This document shows, one piece after another, positions 53,973-61,048 of a stretch of 64,000 nt of DNA (within the stretch, counting starts at the first letter, position 1; each line of letters begins with the position of its first letter). The DNA is from Collimonas pratensis (GTDB lineage Bacteria; Pseudomonadota; Gammaproteobacteria; Burkholderiales; Burkholderiaceae_D). Below the pieces are notes generated by a model. That model made no database searches and was not told the origin of the DNA. It saw only the letters and a list, made by a program, of their open reading frames with translations. Where the stretch lies: assembly GCF_001584185.1 (NCBI RefSeq), contig NZ_CP013234.1, positions 4,836,001 to 4,900,000 of the forward strand, given 5' to 3'. Both the position numbers and the translations under genes were made by a program.

Positions 53973-56221
53973 ATCGGATGCATCGGCGTAGCGCTGTCCG
54001 CGGCAGAATTATCGCTCGTGCCGGCGGGGTTGGTCGCTGTGACGGTGTAGTAGTAGGTTGTGCCGTTGATCACCGACTTGTCCGTGTAGCTGCTGCCGGT
54101 GACGCCCGACGCGATGGTTGTGGTTGGGCCGCCGCTGAAGGCGGCGCGCTTGACCGTGTAGCTGGTGGCGCCGAAGGACGCCTGCCAGCGCAGCGGGACC
54201 GCGCCATCGCCCGGCGAGGCCAACAGCATGGCGGGCGCGGCGGGGATGACGCTCGGCGCACCACCGTCGCCGCCGGTGATCTGCACGTTGCTGAAGGTGG
54301 AGCTGTTCAGGGTGCGATTGGCGACTGAGGAGACCACAAGGCCGACATAGATCGTATCGGGAACGGGGGCGTCGATGCGGCCAACATCGGTAGCAGCCCA
54401 ATTGGTGCCATCGGGAGAAAGATAACCGGTGATGATGTTCCCGATGCGCTCGAGCTTCACCCAGTACGAGGGCGTGGCGCTCGCGATGCCCAGGGCTTTG
54501 GTCCCATAGTTCGAGCCACCATACACGGCGAGTTTCTGCATGTTCTGTTCGGCGTTGCCTCTGCTAGCGATAGCCATCCAGGCGCGCGGAGCCCCTTGTT
54601 CCAGGCTTGTGCGGATCATCACGCCCGCCACTGCGGCCGGATTGGTGTTCTGGACGGACTCGACTTTCGCGATGATGGCGCCGTTGCCGGTGATGGCCTT
54701 GTAGGTGAAGTGGAAAGCGTCTTGCGTGCGCCAGAAGATATCGTTACCCGCTCCCTGCACTATCCATTTGCCGTCGGCGTATGTGGCCCCGCCCGCCGGC
54801 CAAGCGCCCCCGATGTCAGCATTGCTGAATCCCGTGGTGATCGAGGTAGTCGACGGAATCGGCAGCGCCGGCGGCGGCGTCGCCTTCGAGGTGTCGGACT
54901 CTTTGAGGAACATGAAGCTGGTGCCGTCCACCGGCATCCGGAGACGCCTTTGCGCGATGAAGGGTGCCTGGAGACCCTTGCGCAGGACGTAGGCGCCATA
55001 GATCTGGGTCAGCGCCACGCTCCCGCCATTGGCGCCGTCCCAGCCGCGATTGGTGACGTCGGTGAGGTAGTAGCGATCGGTGGTGCCGAAAGGAAGGGCT
55101 GTCGTTGGGACGAGCTCGTTCACCCTCGCGAAATACTCACCCGCCGCCAGCAGGCGGTTGTCGAAATCGGAATAGATGTCGATGCCTTGGCTCCACAGCG
55201 CCTCGGCCAGCATGGTCAGCGACTTGAGCTGCCCATAGGCGTGCCCCTGGTCGCGGAGGTAGTCGCCGAGCATGCCGATGTCATTGGAATTTCGCAACCC
55301 GATATGGGCCAGCGTGCGCGTCTGATAGACGACCCTGTCCAGTGTCTCGATGTCGTCGTTGTAGATCGCCATCAGTCCAAGAGCAGTGAGGGCCAGTGCG
55401 CCCTTGTTGGCGGCCCCGTACATGCTTTCGCCATAGGGATTCGATGCCGGCATCAGGACGTCCTTGAAGTACTTCTTCACCGTCGCCGTGTCGGACTCCT
55501 TCCAGCCCGGCCATGTGGCGCGCAGGATTTCCGCGCCGCCCACGAACTGGAGCGCGTAGTCGCCCAGGTCGAGCATCGACTCGCGACCCGAGAACTCGGT
55601 CTGGGTGGTGGCCCACCCAAGCAGCAACTTGCGCGCATTCTCCGCGTAACGCTCGTTACGAGTGAAGTACCACATCTGCGAGAGATTCGAGATCGCGACC
55701 ATATCGGAGCGCCAAGCATTGAGATTCTCGTCGGGGGCGCGGCTCACCTTCGCGAATGGGCCACCACGCCCTGCGTAGCTGAGCCTGGACTCGGGACTGC
55801 GAGCCAGTTGGTTGTAGCCGGACTTCCACGGCTCCCTGCCCTGGTCGACGTATGTCTTGAGCGTCGTGAGATCCGAGAGGGTGAGCCCGACGCCTGGATG
55901 GTTGAAAACGCGGACCAGAGGAGTACTTCCCGCTGGAGTATTTCCCACCGGAGTATTTCTCACCGGAGTACTTCCCACTGGAGTACTTCCCACTGGAGTA
56001 CTTCCCACTGGAGCACTTCCCACTGGAGCACCGCCCACCGGAGTATTTCCCACCGGAGTACTTCCCACTGGAGCACCGCCCACCGGAGTACTTCCCACTG
56101 GAGCGCCTCCCGCTGGGGCGCTTTCCACAAGGGTATTTCCCATCGGTTCGCCACCGCAAGCGCTGAGTATCAGGCAGATAGTGACCGCTGTAAAAATTTG
56201 TTTTTTCAAAGAAAAAGTCAT
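53969..56221 (-). CDS. Alginate lyase-family lipoprotein with fibronectin III domain
   Basis: Start ATG 56221 gives a lipoprotein signal (FTAVTICLILSACGG). Residues about 20-75 are a PVG(S/G/N)(T/A) pentapeptide repeat, probably a flexible surface linker. Then comes an alginate lyase domain (SRAPDENLNAWRSDMVAISN; NKGALALTALGLMAIYNDDI; LLAAGEYFARVNEL), a LamG/DUF1349-like beta domain (YVGLVVSSVANRTLNSSTFS) and a C-terminal fibronectin III domain ending before the split F5/8C module. It would cleave uronic-acid polysaccharide at the cell surface. GC content is visibly higher than in neighbours and a Tn3 scar adjoins, suggesting transfer. Confidence 0.8.
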   Translation of the reverse strand: MTFSLKKQIFTAVTICLILSACGGEPMGNTLVESAPAGGAPVGSTPVGGAPVGSTPVGNTPVGGAPVGSAPVGSTPVGSTPVGSTPVRNTPVGNTPAGSTPLVRVFNHPGVGLTLSDLTTLKTYVDQGREPWKSGYNQLARSPESRLSYAGRGGPFAKVSRAPDENLNAWRSDMVAISNLSQMWYFTRNERYAENARKLLLGWATTQTEFSGRESMLDLGDYALQFVGGAEILRATWPGWKESDTATVKKYFKDVLMPASNPYGESMYGAANKGALALTALGLMAIYNDDIETLDRVVYQTRTLAHIGLRNSNDIGMLGDYLRDQGHAYGQLKSLTMLAEALWSQGIDIYSDFDNRLLAAGEYFARVNELVPTTALPFGTTDRYYLTDVTNRGWDGANGGSVALTQIYGAYVLRKGLQAPFIAQRRLRMPVDGTSFMFLKESDTSKATPPPALPIPSTTSITTGFSNADIGGAWPAGGATYADGKWIVQGAGNDIFWRTQDAFHFTYKAITGNGAIIAKVESVQNTNPAAVAGVMIRTSLEQGAPRAWMAIASRGNAEQNMQKLAVYGGSNYGTKALGIASATPSYWVKLERIGNIITGYLSPDGTNWAATDVGRIDAPVPDTIYVGLVVSSVANRTLNSSTFSNVQITGGDGGAPSVIPAAPAMLLASPGDGAVPLRWQASFGATSYTVKRAAFSGGPTTTIASGVTGSSYTDKSVINGTTYYYTVTATNPAGTSDNSAADSATPMHPM
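55920..56130. repeat. 15-bp tandem repeat encoding PVG(S/G/N)(T/A)
   Basis: About thirteen or fourteen consecutive units with consensus GGAGTACTTCCCACT on the plus strand. Every unit is a multiple of three, so copy-number change keeps the reading frame of the alginate lyase linker. Confidence 0.9.
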
Positions 56222-56465
56222 TTTATTCAAAAGAAAAAAGTGTCCGTAAGAATGATTTTTCCATCTTGTCAAAAGGGGAAAATTATTTTTCCAGAAGGAA
56301 TTTCGAATGGTAATAGGTGCGGAGTCGATACATGCGCAGTCATCTTCGGGCGACACCTTTAGCACAATCCGCGCCATATCGAATTCCCAATACGAAGCCG
56401 GATGAATCAGAAAAACATGCGGAAACCGTGAAGTAACTTTGACTGAAGGACGAAAAAGCCGACAA

Positions 56466-56625
56466 ATTTTGGGCCGGGGAAATCCGTGACCGCGGCTTTG
56501 AGCCGCAGTGTTGCCGGGCCAGCGGCCTCAACCTGGTGACGGCGGCCGTCATGCTGTGGAACACGATCTATCTGGAGCGGACCGCGAGTGCCTCGGGTAG
56601 CCTCCGCGCGGAGTGCGCCAGCCAG
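56466..56625 (+). mobile_element. Tn3-family TnpA C-terminal fragment
   Basis: The plus strand reads [20 protein letters not shown], then [18 protein letters not shown], the conserved end of Tn3-family transposases. Only the last 50 codons remain, immediately beside the alginate lyase gene. The rest of the 410-base gap 56222-56631 shows nothing else. Confidence 0.75.
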
Positions 56626-56631
56626 ACATGA

Positions 56632-56991
56632 TTATATCTCCAGCGCTTCTTCTGTATCCAGTACTTTACGGCGCGCTAGCGCCAAGTTAGATTTGTTTTT
56701 ATCGAGTACCACGTAAATGAACAGGCCTACGTATTTCTCTATCGGACGCAAGATGTGATATTGCTTGCCGAGGGTAATCAGGATATCTTCGATAACGTCA
56801 TTCAAGCCAAGGCTTTTGATGGTTTTCATCTTGGCGCGCACCACCTCTGTATTGCCGGCTGCCGCCAGCTCAAGATCGACGCCTGAACCGCCGGACCCCA
56901 GAACCATCCCGCTGTTGCTATCGACGACTGCGGCTGTCAGCGCGCCGTCGATTTTCAGTAATGTGTCAACGATGACATTGATGTTGCTCAT
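56632..56991 (-). CDS. Roadblock/LC7-domain protein 1
   Basis: ATG 56991 gives 119 residues: INVIVDTLLKIDGALTAAVV, then the GMVLGSGGSGVDL strand and YHILRPIEKYVGLFIYVVLD, the alternating strand-helix pattern of Roadblock/LC7 (MglB-like) proteins. Such proteins dimerise and bind or regulate small Ras-like GTPases. It is the last gene of a four-gene minus-strand operon with a GTPase. Confidence 0.8.
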   Translation of the reverse strand: MSNINVIVDTLLKIDGALTAAVVDSNSGMVLGSGGSGVDLELAAAGNTEVVRAKMKTIKSLGLNDVIEDILITLGKQYHILRPIEKYVGLFIYVVLDKNKSNLALARRKVLDTEEALEI

Positions 56992-57081
56992 GCTTTTTCC
57001 TTTGTTTATATGGATAGCGGCGTTGGATGGAACAGAAACATCACCGCCTGCCAACCAACTTCGGTGATGGGTAAAACGGAA

Positions 57082-57492
57082 TCATTGATCCAGGGTTATT
57101 TTCTGGATGAAATTGCTGACGATCTTGTCGACCATCCATATCGTGTGGCCCAGGATGGCATCGCGATTGACCACCACACACAGCAGATAGGGATATGGAC
57201 TGCCGACCGGCCGAAAAATGATTTTTCCCGCCGGGGTTTCAAGCATCAGGCGATCGCAGCCGTCGAAATTCACTTCCCTGCCGACTGAACGCGCGATTGC
57301 AACCAGCGAACTGGTCATTGCCGAGAGACGGATGGCACTGAATTTCCGCCCCGGGTCGTAGATAGCCATTTCCTGTCCGTCAAGCGTAGTCATGACAACC
57401 GTGGATATGCCGTGCTGGGACAACTCGATCTGATTAAATACGTGGTTGGCTGCCAGTGATGCAGAAGCGAGATTAGCTTTGTGTGAAGTCAT
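57082..57492 (-). CDS. Roadblock/LC7-like protein 2
   Basis: ATG 57492 overlaps the GTPase stop by four bases. The 136 residues have the same fold pattern (GISTVVMTTLDGQEMAIYDP; FSAIRLSAMTSSLVAIARSV; YPYLLCVVVNRDAILGHTIW). It is a second, diverged Roadblock partner for the neighbouring GTPase. Confidence 0.7.
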   Translation of the reverse strand: MTSHKANLASASLAANHVFNQIELSQHGISTVVMTTLDGQEMAIYDPGRKFSAIRLSAMTSSLVAIARSVGREVNFDGCDRLMLETPAGKIIFRPVGSPYPYLLCVVVNRDAILGHTIWMVDKIVSNFIQKITLDQ

Positions 57493-58013
57493 ATTGTTAT
57501 CAGCAGCGAAGAAAATATATCCAAGGCGTCGAGCATCTGCGATTTTTCGCGTACGTCCACGGCGAACATGGGGACCGCAATGCCGAGCACAGCTGTCAGT
57601 TCCGACGCGAAGCGGTTGCTTGCCTCGGGATTGATCGGGCGCGCCAGTAACAGCATACATGGCATGGTTTCGGAAATTTCAAAGGCGGTCTGAAGATAAT
57701 GTTGCGCCGTCCGCACGGCATCCGCTTCATTGGGATCGATCATGACGACCACCCCGATTGCCATGGAGAGCAGCCAGGCGCGCATGAAATCGAAACGGTC
57801 CTGTCCAGGGCTACCGTAGATATGCAGCTGTTCGCCGCCATCCAGGTCGACTACCCCGAAGTCGGCCCCTACGGTTGTGCTTGTTTTTTCTGACGAGGCA
57901 GGGTCCATGTTGGGGACATCGCAATCGACCATCAAAACGCCGCACAAGGAGCGGATCGCCGTCGTTTTCCCTATGCCCATAGGTCCTAGCAGGACTATTC
58001 TAAGTATGCACAC
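57489..58013 (-). CDS. Small P-loop GTPase (MglA/Ras-like)
   Basis: GTG 58013 overlaps the upstream TAG stop (TAGTG) and has GGAGAGAAC before it. The 174 residues have the P-loop GPMGIGKT (10-17), a Thr in a TSTTVGADFG switch I segment and GSPGQDRFDF as switch II. The NKxD base-specificity motif is not recognisable, as in several bacterial MglA-like proteins that act with Roadblock partners. It is probably a cytoplasmic polarity or signalling switch. Confidence 0.8.
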   Translation of the reverse strand: MCILRIVLLGPMGIGKTTAIRSLCGVLMVDCDVPNMDPASSEKTSTTVGADFGVVDLDGGEQLHIYGSPGQDRFDFMRAWLLSMAIGVVVMIDPNEADAVRTAQHYLQTAFEISETMPCMLLLARPINPEASNRFASELTAVLGIAVPMFAVDVREKSQMLDALDIFSSLLITI

Positions 58014-58720
58014 TATCGGGTTCTCTCCAATTCTTGCAAACGGCTCCTGCCCAGCCAATGATTTATTTTTTTTACAAACATTCCGACACCGCTTTCCTTC
58101 CGATCTGGATACGTCACTCCCGAAGTTTCATTGACGGTTGGCGATTCTATTGTTTGGACAAGCACATTCTTCTTTCTTAATTCATCAAGAAACAGATAGG
58201 CATCCCGCTCTGTCAATCCGCCGTACGCGAGCAGCCAATACCAGTTGACGGATTGCTTGGTCATGATTGCAAGGATTTTCTGGAATCGAATAACTGAAAG
58301 ATCGTGCTCCAGTTGGGTCCATTTCGAGATCCGGTAAGTTCTTTGATAAAAAGGATCGGATGCATCTCCTGGACAGATCTGATCAGTCTTCATGTCCAGT
58401 ATGCGCAAGGCGGCTCGGTCCAGCACGCTGATCAGGTCTGGCAGGCGAAAGCTGACCGGCAAGATCATGTCGATTTTTTTTGCCGTGGGGACGACAGAGT
58501 CAGAAATCCAGATACAGATGCAGCTTGCTGGCAGCGCCTCGCGGGAATTGAAGATGGCAGAATCCAGCAGTGCTACCGAGGCAAACTTGAGATCAGACGA
58601 AATCCAGCGGAACACAGTTTTTTCATCCGCTATCTGCATCAAGAGTTCATATCGCAACAGTTCTTTTTCAGCGAGATGTTTGACAGAAATGAAGGCGGTC
58701 TTACGCATCACGGCAGCCAT
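58013..58720 (-). CDS. Receiver-like hypothetical protein of the GTPase operon (235 aa)
   Basis: First gene of the operon. Residues 1-115 show a strand-helix alternation ending in MILPVSFRLPDLISVLDRAA, resembling a degenerate receiver domain without a clear phospho-Asp pocket. The C-terminal half is helical (WYWLLAYGGLTERDAYLFLD could be a winged-helix-like segment), with a basic tail. It overlaps the GTPase gene and is probably its functional partner. Family unknown. Confidence 0.6.
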   Translation of the reverse strand: MAAVMRKTAFISVKHLAEKELLRYELLMQIADEKTVFRWISSDLKFASVALLDSAIFNSREALPASCICIWISDSVVPTAKKIDMILPVSFRLPDLISVLDRAALRILDMKTDQICPGDASDPFYQRTYRISKWTQLEHDLSVIRFQKILAIMTKQSVNWYWLLAYGGLTERDAYLFLDELRKKNVLVQTIESPTVNETSGVTYPDRKESGVGMFVKKINHWLGRSRLQELERTR

Positions 58721-58823
58721 ACCGGTGGGTGGGATTTCGGACGAACACCGGAATATTTTCTGTTGACGGACGTGGCATGGTTTTCCCCTTGATGCGCTAA
58801 ATCGTTAGCTCCGATTTTCTGCA

Positions 58824-59063
58824 GTGACGATATCCTGCAAGACGTGCCCTCGGGCAGGTGAACTTGCTGCAAGAGTAAGCAATATGCAGAGGCAAGGGTA
58901 TCAGGGGATCTTGATATTTTCGGGGGATCCGGGAAGCACCCCGTCAGAAATTCCTTACGCTAGCTATGAAGCCGTGATCGTATACGGAGGCATTGGAGCA
59001 AGCATTTTCCGCTTGATGCGTCGCTTGTTTAAATCCGCCGTCGGCCGGCGATTCGAGGATTGA
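58824..59063 (+). CDS. Small hypothetical protein (79 aa)
   Basis: GTG start without a strong ribosome site. Product has a CxxC at the N-terminus (SCKTCPRAG) and a hydrophobic middle (YEAVIVYGGIGASIFRLMRR). It is divergent from the GTPase operon. Could be real or spurious; no family recognised. Confidence 0.35.
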   Translation: MTISCKTCPRAGELAARVSNMQRQGYQGILIFSGDPGSTPSEIPYASYEAVIVYGGIGASIFRLMRRLFKSAVGRRFED

Positions 59064-59240
59064 AGGAAATGCTTACCTGGAGTTCAGGATTATCTGATTG
59101 AAATATTTTCTTGCATTATCCACTATCGATTCTAGAAAATCATCCGGGGCCGCAGCTGTCCTGAGTCAGCAAATTCAGATTATCGATAGTTGTAAATCTT
59201 GCGAATTGTCGTGTTTTTCGGGATAGACGGAGTAGACCAT

Positions 59241-59558
59241 ATGGCACAGAAAATTCTAGACGACGACTTCATGTTGCTGGCGCAAGTACTACGCTCGTTC
59301 AACCTGGATGAAACGACCAGTGCCGCGCGATTCATTGAAAGCCTAGCACTCGATTTGATTTTTCGCGAAGAGTGGGAACGCATTTGCGGCAATCAACATC
59401 AATTGCATTTGTACGACAGGCTCGCCGACGGCATTTTCGAGGCGCTGGAAAATCATGGGAATCTAGAACAATCCGTGCGGGAGAGGGCCTGCCAGCTGCT
59501 TCAGCAAATCGAGGCGCAATATGCCAGCCTGCTTGGCGAGATTCGTAAGTCGGTATGA
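59241..59558 (+). CDS. Hypothetical protein, C-terminus cut by IS630
   Basis: ATG 59241 begins an acidic helical protein (MAQKILDDDFMLLAQVLRSF; LDLIFREEWERICGNQHQLH) of about 105 residues. The last codons run into the truncated IS630 element, so the original C-terminus is probably lost or replaced. No family recognised. Confidence 0.5.
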   Translation: MAQKILDDDFMLLAQVLRSFNLDETTSAARFIESLALDLIFREEWERICGNQHQLHLYDRLADGIFEALENHGNLEQSVRERACQLLQQIEAQYASLLGEIRKSV

Positions 59559-60415
59559 AATGCAGGTCCCAACGAGGCCGGCTGGCGAGCCAGACCTTAA
59601 TCGTCGGATGGCTGTGGGTGGCGTAGTTGTCGACGATACAGTGGATGTCCAATTCAGCCGGCACCGCTTTGTCGATCTCACGCAAGAAGGCTAGGAACTC
59701 ATGAGGTCGATGGCGCGGCTTGCAACCGGCCAGCACCGCGCCGTTGAGCACGTTCAGAGCAGCGAACAAGGTGGTCGTTCCGTGCCGCTTGTAGTCGTGC
59801 GTGACGCCCTCGACGTAGCCGGACCCCATTGGCAGCATCGGCTGGGTACGCTCAAGCGTCTGGCACTGGCTCTTTTCGTCCACGCACAGCACCAGCGCGT
59901 TCTCCGGCGGACTCAGATACAGGTCGACGACATCGCGTAGTTTCTCGATGAAGAACGGGGCGTTGGACAGTTTGAAGCCTTCAGTGCGATGAGGTTGCAG
60001 GCCGAAGAGTTGGAAGTAGCGCTGCACACTGGCCTTGGAGATGCCGGTTTCAGCGGCCGCCGATCGTACGCTCCAGTGCGTCGAACCATTAGTCGGCTTG
60101 GTGTGCAAGCATGGTCTTAATCAGCTGCGCGACATGCTCATTGTCGATCGTGCGTGGCTTGCCAGGGCGAACATCGTCGTAGAGACTAGCGATGCGGTGT
60201 TCATTAAAACGAGTGCGCCACTTGCCCACCGTGGCATTGACCAGTGTCAGTTGCTGGGCGATCAAACTGTTGGCCTCGCCATCAGCGCTACTCAGAATGA
60301 TGCGAGCCCGGTTGCTGAGTGCTGCAGGCAACGAGCGGCTGCATGCGAACGCCTGTAGTTGCGATCGTTCGTCCTCGCTCAGCACCAGTTCGCTTTTCCG
60401 TCTGCCTGTTCTCAT
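59556..60415 (-). mobile_element. IS630-family element, 3'-truncated
   Basis: Two overlapping minus-strand frames together encode an IS630 transposase. ATG 60415 gives the helix-turn-helix half (LPAALSNRARIILSSADGEA; KWRTRFNEHRI). After a frame change near 60100 the DDE half follows (ALVLCVDEKSQCQTLERTQP with catalytic Asp; IHCIVDNYATHSHPTIKVWL with the second Asp). It stops at WDLHFIPT, before the final Glu region, so the element is dead. The frame change may be the family's programmed shift. Confidence 0.85.
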
Positions 60416-60572
60416 CGTGATATCTCCATCAGGAAAGATACCTGATGAACAAGCAAATTTAATGCCAGTTATTTACGGGACAGGAGAAGTGGCTCAGGAA
60501 ATTCGGACAGTTGGTTAAGTGGCGACTTTGTTTCACAATCTCGGCCGGAAGGTCGAATAGAGGAGCAACAGC

Positions 60573-61033
60573 ATGACCATGCCCGGCGTCAGCGGCGTCG
60601 ACCTTATCTACTGCATCCGTGCCCATGAATCCAATCCGCCGATCCTGCTGCTCAGCATGCACAATGAACTGCCAATTGCACGCCGGGCCTTGGCCGCCGG
60701 CTACCTGACCAAGGATAACAAACCGAAAATACTGATGGCCACTATCGCAAAGCGTTTGTGGGAGGACGTTTCATCGATCCTGAACTGGCGGAACAGATGG
60801 TGTTCGGATCCGGCAGCTCCGACCAGCGTCCACCCCATGAACTGCTGTCCGATCGCGAGTTCCATATCCTGCGGCTGCTGGCGCGCGGCAAAAGCGTCAA
60901 CGAAGTTGCCGAAGAACCGTCGATCAGCAATAAGACAGTCCGCACCCACAAGACGCCGCTGATGCAAAAAATGAATTTCCAGAATAACGCCGAGCTGATG
61001 CGCTACGCGATTACCTACAACCTCATAGAATGA
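60573..61033 (+). pseudogene. NarL/LuxR-type response regulator, truncated and frameshifted
   Basis: The first frame has the second half of a receiver domain (MTMPGVSGVDLIYCIRAHES; LLLSMHNELPIARRALAAGY, with the conserved Lys following in LTKD). After a shift near 60750 the second frame gives a LuxR helix-turn-helix (LSDREFHILRLLARGKSVNE; SNKTVRTHKTPLMQKM). The N-terminal half including the phospho-Asp is missing, removed at the IS630 side. It was the partner of the convergent sensor kinase. Confidence 0.8.
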
Positions 61034-61048
61034 TATCCAGCCCTGCCC

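Noticed and set aside
54596..56362. 588-codon open frame on the plus strand
   Set aside because: It is the antisense shadow of the alginate lyase gene in GC-rich sequence; composition is His/Arg-rich with no domain, while the minus strand has clear domains.
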